The position numbers and the translations under genes are program-made. DNA of 64,000 nucleotides from Bacteriovoracaceae bacterium UBA3083 (lineage in GTDB: Bacteria; Bdellovibrionota; Bacteriovoracia; Bacteriovoracales; Bacteriovoracaceae). Each line of letters starts with the position of its first letter. Position 1 is the stretch's first letter. The notes beneath the pieces were generated by a model that saw only the letters and a list, made by a program, of their open reading frames with translations, was not told the origin of the DNA and did no database searches. This document shows positions 25,701 through 33,479 of this stretch, piece by piece. The DNA lies in assembly GCA_002366565.1 (NCBI GenBank), contig DFBJ01000013.1, positions 803,099 to 867,098 of the forward strand, read 5' to 3'.

Positions 25701-27464
25701 TTATAGTTTTTCAACTGCTTTAGCTTTCATCTTTGTATCAATGTTTAGATACTGTGCTTGTCCAGTTTCAAAATCTGTAGACATGTAATTCTTTAAGAAA
25801 GAATGTCTAAGAGTAAAGTTTTGTCTGTGTACACCATAAATCCATGGCGCTTGCTCAGCTGCAATTCTATTCATTTTTTCATATAGTGCTGTTCTCTCAG
25901 GAGAATCTTGCATTATAGAAGCTGTCTTAAATAGCTTATTGAACTCTGGGTTGTTGTATCCAGAACCGTTAGCACCTGGAGCTTTGTTTGGACCATAAAG
26001 TAACTGAAGAAAGTTCTCAGCATCTGGATAGTCTGCACCCCATGCAATTCCGTAAAGCATAACTTGTCTCTTAGTGATCTTCTTTTGAAGCTCTGGCCAA
26101 GGGTTAGTTACAACTTTAATTCTTACTCCAATTTGAGCTAGTTGTTGTTTCATATAGTCACCAATCTGACGTGAAACAGTCCCAGATGGGCAATCGTAAG
26201 TAATTTCTGGAAGTCCTTTACCTTCAGGGTAACCAGCTTTAGCAAGAAGCTTTTTTGCTTCTTCAATATTTGGTCCTCTATAAGGAGAAGTATAGTTTGG
26301 AATATTTCCAGCAATCCCCGGAGGAACTACAGACTGAGCAGGTAAAGAAGTGTTGTTATAAAATAACTCATTTGATTTCTTTACGTCATAAGCAAGAGAC
26401 ATTGCTCTTCTTAAATCAGCATTTTGAAATAACTTTAAATCGTGATTGAAAGCAGTATAAGTAACATCAAGAGAAGGGTTAATTAAAAGACTAATACCTT
26501 TTTCTTTGTACTCAGGAGATAGATTTCTATCTGGAGTTACAGCAGAGTCAAAATTATCTTTTGGGATACTAATGAAATCTACTTTTCCTTTTAAGAAGTT
26601 AAGCCATCTTGGTTGAGATTCAATTATTACATTTACAACAACTCTATCAACAAGTGGTAATTCCTTGCCAGCGTCAGCTAAGAAACCAGCAGCTTTAAAC
26701 TCTTCACTTGCTTCAGAAGGATAAAGTTTCTTTCTGAAGTTAGGGTTTTTAGTATAAACAACTTTCTTAGTTTGCTTGAATGTTGGAAGAATAAATGGTC
26801 CTGTTCCTACAGGATGATTTAAGAATTCTTGTCCGTACTTTTCAACAACTTCTCTTGCTGTTGCAAAAGTAAAAGGCATTGCTAAAGAGTATAAGAATTG
26901 AGGAAACGGCTTAGTTAATTTAAATTCTAAAGTGTATTTACCAGTAGCTTTTAAACCTTCAACAACTTCATCATAATCAACTTTTGGAAGATCAGAATGT
27001 TTCTCTCTCCACTCGTTAAGTCCCTTAACTTTCCCATCAAGTAACCACCATCCAAGACCTTGAAGTTTTGGATCAGCAAGTCTCTTTATAGAGTATACGA
27101 AATCTTCTGCAACTAACTCTCTTCCTTTTCCATTTGGAAAGGCAGCGTCATCATGAAAAAGAACACCTTCTTTAATTTTAAAAGTATAAGTCAGACCATC
27201 TTCTGAAACAGTAGGCATAGACTCAGCTAAGTTAGGTACTAGAGTATAAGGTCTTTTTAGGTAATGGTATTCTAGTAAACCTTCATAAACTCTCCCAACC
27301 TCATTACTTGAATAACGGTCGTTAGCGTAAATAGGGTCCATTCCTTTAATATCAGCAGATACTGCGATATTAAGTGTTTTACCTGTTTCCTCTTCTTTCT
27401 TAGTACAACTAGCAAATCCAACTAGGATAGCAAGAGCTGTAAAAAGAGTTGTAAACTTCTTCAT
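25701..27464 (-). CDS. oppA: Peptide ABC transporter substrate-binding lipoprotein (SBP family 5)
   Basis: 587 aa from the ATG with AGGAAG eight bases upstream; the frame extends 14 codons further. Lipobox VGFASC puts the acylated Cys at about residue 20. Family-5 features include ADIKGMDPIYANDRYSSNEVGRVYEGL, DFVYSIKRLADP and the C-terminal WGADYPDAENFLQLLYG. It captures peptides in the periplasm and delivers them to the OppB/OppC channel. It is first in the operon. With no neighbouring OppD/OppF it must use ATPases encoded elsewhere. Confidence 0.92.
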   Translation of the reverse strand: MKKFTTLFTALAILVGFASCTKKEEETGKTLNIAVSADIKGMDPIYANDRYSSNEVGRVYEGLLEYHYLKRPYTLVPNLAESMPTVSEDGLTYTFKIKEGVLFHDDAAFPNGKGRELVAEDFVYSIKRLADPKLQGLGWWLLDGKVKGLNEWREKHSDLPKVDYDEVVEGLKATGKYTLEFKLTKPFPQFLYSLAMPFTFATAREVVEKYGQEFLNHPVGTGPFILPTFKQTKKVVYTKNPNFRKKLYPSEASEEFKAAGFLADAGKELPLVDRVVVNVIIESQPRWLNFLKGKVDFISIPKDNFDSAVTPDRNLSPEYKEKGISLLINPSLDVTYTAFNHDLKLFQNADLRRAMSLAYDVKKSNELFYNNTSLPAQSVVPPGIAGNIPNYTSPYRGPNIEEAKKLLAKAGYPEGKGLPEITYDCPSGTVSRQIGDYMKQQLAQIGVRIKVVTNPWPELQKKITKRQVMLYGIAWGADYPDAENFLQLLYGPNKAPGANGSGYNNPEFNKLFKTASIMQDSPERTALYEKMNRIAAEQAPWIYGVHRQNFTLRHSFLKNYMSTDFETGQAQYLNIDTKMKAKAVEKL

Positions 27465-27579
27465 AGTAAACTTCCTCTGTTTAGTTTCTTTTCCAAAACT
27501 TCGCAATTTAACTTAAAATCTATACAAAATTATTTAGAGAATATCTAGAAATTAACTAAAAAGAGTACTTAGCTTCGCG

Positions 27580-28284
27580 TTATTTACAATTATTAAAAAA
27601 TAATTCTAGTTTAAAATTATTAGATTTTGACGAGTTTTCAATAGGATAGATTGATATCTTCTCGGGACCCTGCTCACTTAAGACAGAAAAGTCGAATCTC
27701 ATAGGTTTACCCGCTCGGCCCACATAGTCAAAGTATAGATGACCATCTGAAAAGGACCATGAAAGCTCTTTATTGCCAACTGTGCATTTTTCAAAAGAAC
27801 AGAGAGGAGTATTCGCTACGGCCATTTTCTCTTTCAAGTAAATCAATTGTCCAAAGCCGTCAGCAAAGTCTTTTAAATTATTCAGGTTCTCTTTTGATTT
27901 TTCATGGTTTCTTAAAGTGACATAAATTCTTCGAGAAAAGTTTCCTCTAAACTTAGCCCCACTATTTTCTATCTCAGACCAGTCTAAGGCTAAAAGTTCA
28001 GAACCATGAAGTGGGATATCAACTCCCATTTTCCAAATCTTCTTTTCAATGTCATTTATTGATTCATAAGAGAATAGAGTTGTATTTGAAAGGAGTTTCA
28101 TCCTTCCCCTTCCTTCTCCAGATAAGCACAAGTTTTTTAGCTGATGATTCATCTCAGCTAAACCTTCAGACTTCTTACCTAAATGAGAGCAAGAGAAAAC
28201 TATTATTGAGAGGCAGGCAATCGAAGATTTTCTAATCCACTCAATTCTTTTAATACATCTCTTCTTTCTGATTCTACTTTGCAA
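27580..28284 (-). CDS. Hypothetical lipoprotein overlapping the TPR gene
   Basis: 234 aa if the TTG start is right; no ATG or GTG lies near the signal peptide. A basic N-terminus (KKRCIKRIEWIRKSS) precedes a hydrophobic core and lipobox VFSC, so export as a lipoprotein is likely. The mature part is beta-rich (LYFDYVGRAGKPMRFDFS) with a few Cys; no family is recognised. The first 82 bases overlap the end of the upstream TPR lipoprotein gene in another frame, so the two are expressed as one unit. Confidence 0.55.
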   Translation of the reverse strand: MQSRIRKKRCIKRIEWIRKSSIACLSIIVFSCSHLGKKSEGLAEMNHQLKNLCLSGEGRGRMKLLSNTTLFSYESINDIEKKIWKMGVDIPLHGSELLALDWSEIENSGAKFRGNFSRRIYVTLRNHEKSKENLNNLKDFADGFGQLIYLKEKMAVANTPLCSFEKCTVGNKELSWSFSDGHLYFDYVGRAGKPMRFDFSVLSEQGPEKISIYPIENSSKSNNFKLELFFNNCK

Positions 28285-30023
28285 TTTTTCAAGGCCTCGA
28301 CATAAAATTCTTTGGCCTTCTTAAAATCTTTCAATTTTGTATAGATCATGGCCAAGTGCTTAGTAATAACAACATCAGTGTTTACTAAAGTCCATGCTTT
28401 TTTTATTTCGACTAACGCTTTCTCATATTGTCCTGTTTTATAATAAAACCACCCTAGACTATCTCTAATATAACCGTCATCAGGCTTTAGCTCTACAGCT
28501 TTAGAGATAAGCTTAAATGCTCTATCTAAATCTTCACCTCTTTCAAGTAGAGAATATCCAAGAAAGTTTAGTGCATGAGGGTTCTCAGGATTCTTTACCA
28601 GTAATTGCTCTATAACTTCTTTAGCTCTATCAAATCTATTAACTTTTTCAAGCAGAGCAGCAAAGTAATATTCGTGCCCTTCATTAAAAGTCTTTTCATT
28701 TTTTATTTTCTCAAGTTCTCCAACAGCTTCTGTTAAGGCCCCTTCATTCTCGTAGAAGCCAGCAAGTAATACTCTCAGCTCAACTCTTAACGCAGAATGT
28801 TTATCTGCTCTATCATTTACGAAGCTAACCAGTCTAGACCTTGCGTCTTCTTGCTCAGTAGCACTCGCCTGAAGGATCTGCGCAATCTGTATATTACTCT
28901 CATGGAATAGTGAACTTTCTTCAGGAACCTTTGAGTAATATGAAACAGCCGAATCTAGCTCACCTGTTTGTTGATAAAGAGTTCCGAGGTAATAAAGAAC
29001 TTTATCTGATTTTGGAACAGCTGCTAGGATCTCTTTAAAGATACCTTTGGCGTCTGCATACCTTTTAGAGTCAGCATATAAAATTCCAAGACGAACCTTT
29101 AGGTTCAAGTCACTAGAGTCAATATTTGAAAGTCTCTCAGCAAATGGAATTACTTTTTCATATTCACCAAGAGCAAAATAAATTTGAATAACATTCTTTA
29201 GAATTGAATATGAGTAAGGACTTTTAATTAAGAACTTTTCATAAACTTTAAGAGCACTTTTAAACTTCTTATCTTCTTCATAAATTGCTCCAAGCCCGAT
29301 TGCAGACTGCTGATATGAAGGATCAATTTTTAAAGACCTTTTAAAATCTTTCTCTGCAGCCTTTACATTACCGCGAGCGATTTCAATCTTACCTCTATAG
29401 AAAGCAAAGATGGCCTTCCCTTTTGAGTTCTTTTCACATTTATTCAGTAATTTAAATGCTTTTTTAAATTTTGCTTCAAGAGAGTACGACTTGGCCAAGA
29501 ACACACATGCCTCTTCCGAGCTTGGGTAATCTTTCAGTATTGATAAGTACACTAGTTGAGCCTGTCTCTTTTCTTTCAGGGCCGTTTGTACACCTGCTAA
29601 GATTAAACCTACTTTTTCTGATTTCTCAGCTTCGTATAAAGAAGCTAGAATCTCTTTAGCCTCTTCAAGCTTATTCAGTCTAATTAGTTCTACAGCGTAT
29701 CGTTTTTGAACATAGCGATCTGTTTTCTTCACCTTTAGTACGTACTCTAAATATAATGCAGCTGATTCACTATCCCCACGGAGAGATGCGTCAGATCCTT
29801 TTACATATATTTTATCTGCAAAATACGACAGCTTCTGAGTATCGGTATCAGGTATTGCTCTAAATTCTTTTTCCAATCTTTCCTGCAGCGAAAACTTACT
29901 TAAGTCTCTCTCTGGTCCCACAACAGACTTTAAAGGGTCAATTACACTCATCTTTTTCTTCATCACACTTGAGCAAGAGTAAAGAGAAGTAATTAGCAAT
30001 AGATAGGAAATTTTCTTAAACAT
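28203..30023 (-). CDS. TPR-repeat outer-membrane lipoprotein
   Basis: 606 aa with a lipoprotein signal (lipobox LYSC, Cys17) and about 12-14 tetratricopeptide repeats over residues 70-590. The last repeats are closest to the consensus (HALNFLGYSLLERGEDLDRAFKLISKAVELKPDDGYIRDS broken into its two helices). Such lipoproteins act as periplasmic assembly platforms for secretion, motility or wall machinery. The exact partner is unknown, but the overlapping downstream lipoprotein is a strong candidate. A structured leader precedes the start codon. Confidence 0.8.
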   Translation of the reverse strand: MFKKISYLLLITSLYSCSSVMKKKMSVIDPLKSVVGPERDLSKFSLQERLEKEFRAIPDTDTQKLSYFADKIYVKGSDASLRGDSESAALYLEYVLKVKKTDRYVQKRYAVELIRLNKLEEAKEILASLYEAEKSEKVGLILAGVQTALKEKRQAQLVYLSILKDYPSSEEACVFLAKSYSLEAKFKKAFKLLNKCEKNSKGKAIFAFYRGKIEIARGNVKAAEKDFKRSLKIDPSYQQSAIGLGAIYEEDKKFKSALKVYEKFLIKSPYSYSILKNVIQIYFALGEYEKVIPFAERLSNIDSSDLNLKVRLGILYADSKRYADAKGIFKEILAAVPKSDKVLYYLGTLYQQTGELDSAVSYYSKVPEESSLFHESNIQIAQILQASATEQEDARSRLVSFVNDRADKHSALRVELRVLLAGFYENEGALTEAVGELEKIKNEKTFNEGHEYYFAALLEKVNRFDRAKEVIEQLLVKNPENPHALNFLGYSLLERGEDLDRAFKLISKAVELKPDDGYIRDSLGWFYYKTGQYEKALVEIKKAWTLVNTDVVITKHLAMIYTKLKDFKKAKEFYVEALKNCKVESERRDVLKELSGLENLRLPASQ

Positions 30024-30040
30024 GATATTCCTTTAATTAA

Positions 30041-30075
30041 TAGATAGACTCCTAAACCGGAGAATTCTCTATCTA
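30041..30075 (-). other. Bulged hairpin in the 5' leader of the TPR lipoprotein gene
   Basis: TAGATAG and CTATCTA form an outer 7-bp stem and CTCC/GGAG an inner 4-bp stem around loop TAAACC, with an asymmetric internal loop (AATTCT on one side). It lies 18 bases upstream of the start codon. The inner stem includes GGAG-like bases, but the probable ribosome site (AAGGAAT) is outside it. Confidence 0.4.
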
Positions 30076-30534
30076 CTTGTCGTAAAGTTAGGGGAAATAT
30101 TTAAAACTTTGTTTCAATTCCACTAACAGGTACATTTTACCGAAATATTGTGCAGCCCACAAAGTTTCCACCATTGAGTTTACCTTAAGAAAGCTTGATC
30201 ATATGACATCCTAACCTACTGAATATATGTTACAGGGTCCGAATTTAATGCACTGTAAGAATTTTGTCGGGATTTTCAGTTGACACTCTTTTGGAGTTCT
30301 TGCTAATTCATTGAGTCGTTAATCGAAGCAAGGCATTAAAAGAAATCAAATAGATGATAAGGGCAACCTAACCTACTGTTTTCTTGAGATTCTTCACTAG
30401 CTTTACTTAGCAACGCTAAGCATTGAAAAATATACATAAAGACTTTCTTTTCGATATTTTGATGCTAGAAGCTAGAAAACAAATTAATTATTTAATGGAG
30501 CTGGCGCTTCATATTCAAATAGGGGAAATAAAAG
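30076..30534. other. Long divergent intergenic region with repeated 12-mer
   Basis: About 460 bases without a convincing gene separate the TPR gene from the PhaR-type regulator. It holds two copies of CCTAACCTACTG, in the same orientation (30210-30221 and 30367-30378), 157 bases apart, a promoter candidate at 30280, and a short hairpin CTTAGC/GCTAAG near 30405-30420. The length and repeats suggest regulation of the plus-strand operon or a small RNA. Confidence 0.4.
30280..30309 (+). promoter_or_regulatory. Candidate promoter of the PhaR/Get3-like/thiol operon
   Basis: TTGACA is followed after 18 bases by TAATTC with an extended TGC immediately before it. It would give a leader of about 220 bases that includes one copy of the repeated 12-mer. 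Confidence 0.45.
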
Positions 30535-30930
30535 ATGAACGACGTAAGAATTATCAAGAGATACCAAAACCGTAAGCTTTATGACACACACCAAAGCTGC
30601 TACGTGACTCTAGAAGAAATCGCTCAGATCATCAGAGAAGGACATGAGATCCAAGTAATTGATAACAAGACTAAGAACGACATCACTTACATGACTCAAA
30701 TTCAACTTCTTTTTGATCAAGAGAAGAAATCTACAAGAGCTGGTGACGTTGAGCTTCTTAAAAGAGTTATTAGATCTGAAGAAGGGACATTTACTGGTCA
30801 CATCAGAGCTCTAGAAGGTACTACTTCAACTGAAACAACTACTGAGCCTACTTTAAACGAAAACCTAAACAATTTCGTACAAAACACAGAAGTTAACTCA
30901 ACTGTTGAAACACCAAGTACTTTAAACTAA
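30535..30930 (+). CDS. PHA-accumulation regulator DNA-binding-domain protein (PhaR-like)
   Basis: 131 aa. Residues 4-64 match the PhaR/PhbF N-terminal DNA-binding domain (IIKRYQNRKLYDT, YVTLEEIAQIIREG, VIDNKTKNDIT). In polyhydroxyalkanoate producers this domain represses phasin genes. Here the usual C-terminal PHB-binding repeats are missing and replaced by a short Thr/Glu-rich tail. No PHA synthase is in the window, so the regulated genes may be its own operon. AGGGGA precedes the ATG at good spacing. Confidence 0.85.
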   Translation: MNDVRIIKRYQNRKLYDTHQSCYVTLEEIAQIIREGHEIQVIDNKTKNDITYMTQIQLLFDQEKKSTRAGDVELLKRVIRSEEGTFTGHIRALEGTTSTETTTEPTLNENLNNFVQNTEVNSTVETPSTLN

Positions 30931-30934
30931 TATA

Positions 30935-30954
30935 AGGGGGATATTAATCCCCCT
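30935..30954 (+). other. Hairpin between the PhaR-like and beta-barrel genes
   Basis: AGGGGGAT and ATCCCCCT (allowing closing A-T pairs) form an 8-bp stem with a four-base loop four bases after the stop codon. The tract after it is AAGTTT, so it is more likely an attenuator or RNA-stability element than a full terminator. Confidence 0.5.
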
Positions 30955-30970
30955 AAGTTTAGAGACAAAA

Positions 30971-31624
30971 ATGAAAAAATATTTAAAGAATTTTTCAAAA
31001 TACCTAATACCTGTTGTGGTTTTAGCAGCAGGTACTTCGGCTTTAGCCAAACCATCAATCAAGAAATTAACATCGGATGAAAAGTCTCAAAATGTAGACT
31101 CAGATATCCCTGTTTCAAGAAACATGAGCTTACTAAATAAGCACAGTGTCGGGCTTGGTATTGGTCAAACTTTCTTAATGAGTGAGTTTGCAGACAAAGG
31201 TGAAGATAAAATCACTTGGGACTTATTTTATAATTACTCAGCAAGTCACTCTTTTGACTTCCTTGCAAACTTTCACACTTCAAAACATAAGTACCTTGGT
31301 CAATATACTCAAGTCACTGGACTAGCACTTGGTATCAAAGCCAAAGTATTTCAATTTGATAACTTCGCACCATTCATTACAGGTGGGTTTGGATTTTATC
31401 AGCCAAAAATGAAAAGAGTAATTGATGACGAGCTAGTTGAATCTAAAACTAAACTTACATTTGGTTATCATTTTGGTGCTGGAGCAGATCTTAGGCTGAA
31501 CAATAAGTTCACGATTGGCCTAATGGCAGCTCTTCACAACCCATTTGACGTTAAGCAAGACCTTCAACCAGAAGTAGAAGGTTCATATGCTAAGTTAATG
31601 ATGACGACTTTCTATACATTCTAG
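30971..31624 (+). CDS. Outer-membrane beta-barrel domain protein
   Basis: 217 aa with a signal peptide (IPVVVLAAGTSALA, cut before KPS). The mature part has alternating strands (HSVGLGIGQTFLM, FGYHFGAGADLRLNNKFTIGL) and ends in Phe, the form of a small eight-stranded barrel such as OmpW- or OmpA-type domains. The first 30 mature residues are polar and may be periplasmic. It ends two bases before the first ArsA-like gene, so it is co-transcribed with two cytosolic ATPases, an odd pairing. Confidence 0.75.
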   Translation: MKKYLKNFSKYLIPVVVLAAGTSALAKPSIKKLTSDEKSQNVDSDIPVSRNMSLLNKHSVGLGIGQTFLMSEFADKGEDKITWDLFYNYSASHSFDFLANFHTSKHKYLGQYTQVTGLALGIKAKVFQFDNFAPFITGGFGFYQPKMKRVIDDELVESKTKLTFGYHFGAGADLRLNNKFTIGLMAALHNPFDVKQDLQPEVEGSYAKLMMTTFYTF

Positions 31625-31626
31625 GC

Positions 31627-32418
31627 GTGTTACACCGTCTTTACATAATTACTGGAAAGGGAGGTGTTGGAAAAACATCTCTGTCTTTAGCGTTAGCTAA
31701 GAAGTTAACTAATGAAGGCAAGAAAGTTAAATACAACAGCTTCGATCAAGAAGACCAGACAGCTCTTTGTGAAGAGCTAAATATACCATCCCTACATCTA
31801 GAGCTAGAGAAATCTGCTGAGATATACATGGGAAAGAAACTTGGTTCAGAAATGGTTGCTTCATGGATAATGAAGACTCCCTTTTTCAAGTCTCTCTTCA
31901 ATATGATTCCAGGACTTGCTCATATGATTCTTCTTGGGCACGTAATTGACCTCCTTGAAGACGATCCTGACCTAACTATTATTCTAGACTCGCCTTCAAG
32001 TGGTCATGCAATGACAATGTTTGAATCGTCTCATAACTTCAAAGAAATATTTGGAACTGGTCTCTTAGTAGAAGACATCAATCGTATGCATCGCTTTATT
32101 TATGGCGAACAAAACCTACAGAACTATATTGTTTCGTTACCAACTAAAATGGCATTGAATGAAGCAAAAGAAGTAAGAGAGCACCTTCAGTCTTTAAATT
32201 TTAAAAATACAGAAATAATAATAAATGACTGCCTATCCCCCCTACTTGCCCAAAAAGAAGATCTTCCAGATTTTTTAAGTATAAAGAACTCTCTAGAGAA
32301 AGAAGTGATTGAAGAATATAAAGATATAGCATCCAAAAAAATCCCTCACTCTCTAGGTGAAGATTTTCAATCAGTCATTAAAGACTTAGATAAAAATACT
32401 ATAGGGGTGCTTTCATGA
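31627..32418 (+). CDS. ArsA/Get3-type ATPase, subunit A
   Basis: 263 aa, starting with GTG two bases after the barrel gene. The deviant Walker A GKGGVGKT (10-17) has both the signature Lys11 and the P-loop Lys. The switch II equivalent is DSPSSGHAM (about 122-130). It belongs to the ArsA/Get3 class of dimeric ATPases that in eukaryotes deliver tail-anchored membrane proteins and in some bacteria pump arsenite. It is shorter than Get3, and no arsenite-binding Cys triad is visible. It probably pairs with the next gene, which it overlaps by four bases. Confidence 0.82.
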   Translation: MLHRLYIITGKGGVGKTSLSLALAKKLTNEGKKVKYNSFDQEDQTALCEELNIPSLHLELEKSAEIYMGKKLGSEMVASWIMKTPFFKSLFNMIPGLAHMILLGHVIDLLEDDPDLTIILDSPSSGHAMTMFESSHNFKEIFGTGLLVEDINRMHRFIYGEQNLQNYIVSLPTKMALNEAKEVREHLQSLNFKNTEIIINDCLSPLLAQKEDLPDFLSIKNSLEKEVIEEYKDIASKKIPHSLGEDFQSVIKDLDKNTIGVLS

Positions 32419-33470
32419 GTATTCCAAATAAGAAAGTTGAAATATTTTGTGGAACTGGAGGAGTTGGAAAAACGACTCTGGCCACTTCAAGAGCACTCTC
32501 TCTCGCGAAATCAGGCAAGAAAGTATTGTTAATTACAATAGACCCTGCAAAGAGATTGAAACAATTACTAGGTCTAAGTGATCAAGATTCGGGTGAAGTT
32601 ACACCTGTATCAACGAAAAGCTTCTACCCTGATGAGACAGAATCACATGATCTATATGCTTTATTAATGTCTCCGTCTAAAACTTTAAACAGAATTGGTC
32701 ACGCAGAAGGTCTTAGCCAAGATTTAAATAATAGAATTCTTAAAGTTCTCACAAAGCCATATGGTGGAATGAACGAGATTATGGCAGTTATTGAAGTTCA
32801 ATTTCAATTAAGCCATGGTGACTTCGATACAATTATCTTAGATACCCCTCCAGGAAAGCACTTTATTGACTTTCTCCAGGCCACTAGAAAGATCGAACAA
32901 TTCTTTGATAAAAGCTTTGTAGAGATATTCAAATTTCTAGGAAAGAAAGTTGGAGGAAAGAGTGCTCCAAAGAAACTATTCTCCAAGATTGTATCTACAG
33001 GAATTAAAAAACTCTTAACTTATCTAGAAAAGGTTACTGGTTCTGACTTTGTTGACCTCTTTGTAGATGCCATCGGATTTTTATACAAGACAAAGAATCA
33101 CTTCACTTCAGCAATAGAATTTCAAAAGGAACTTGGAAAAAAAGAATTTTCTAATTGGTTTCTAGTTACATCCGCAGAGCATCATAAAGTAGGAGAAGCT
33201 CTCCACTTAATGCAAGATGCCGAAAGCTTTATGCATGAAGATAACTTCTTATGTGTCAATAAATGCCACAAGCCTTTCTTAGACAATTGGCATCCTGTTG
33301 ACACAGAACTAAATCTACTGAAATCCACTATGCTCACTAAGGAAAATGAGTTAAAAACATTTGCAGGAAAAAACTTTCAAAGAGTACTCGAATTTTCAGA
33401 GATTCTCTCATCAAAGCCCTGTGAACATGTTACTAATTTAGCACAAGGATGGAATCTACTTCAGTCCTAG
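32415..33470 (+). CDS. ArsA/Get3-type ATPase, subunit B
   Basis: 351 aa. The Walker A is GTGGVGKT (13-20); the signature lysine of the deviant motif is replaced by Thr14, unlike subunit A. DPAKRL (switch I region, about 43-48) and DTPPGKHF (switch II, about 142-149) are present. A helical insertion at about 160-220 rich in Lys and Phe could be a client-binding or membrane-interacting region, as in Get3. A heterodimer in which A supplies the signature lysine to B is a reasonable inference. The start overlaps subunit A (ATGA). Confidence 0.85.
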   Translation: MSIPNKKVEIFCGTGGVGKTTLATSRALSLAKSGKKVLLITIDPAKRLKQLLGLSDQDSGEVTPVSTKSFYPDETESHDLYALLMSPSKTLNRIGHAEGLSQDLNNRILKVLTKPYGGMNEIMAVIEVQFQLSHGDFDTIILDTPPGKHFIDFLQATRKIEQFFDKSFVEIFKFLGKKVGGKSAPKKLFSKIVSTGIKKLLTYLEKVTGSDFVDLFVDAIGFLYKTKNHFTSAIEFQKELGKKEFSNWFLVTSAEHHKVGEALHLMQDAESFMHEDNFLCVNKCHKPFLDNWHPVDTELNLLKSTMLTKENELKTFAGKNFQRVLEFSEILSSKPCEHVTNLAQGWNLLQS

Positions 33471-33479
33471 GAGCAAAGA

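Noticed and set aside
30462..30575. A 37-codon plus-strand frame (MLEARKQINYL...) overlapping the start of the PhaR-like gene
   Set aside because: It has no ribosome site and ends 40 bases inside the regulator gene. It could be a leader peptide, but a chance frame is more likely.
31627..33470. Arsenite export system (ArsA)
   Set aside because: No ArsB or ArsR is nearby, and neither ATPase shows the metalloid-binding Cys cluster of ArsA.
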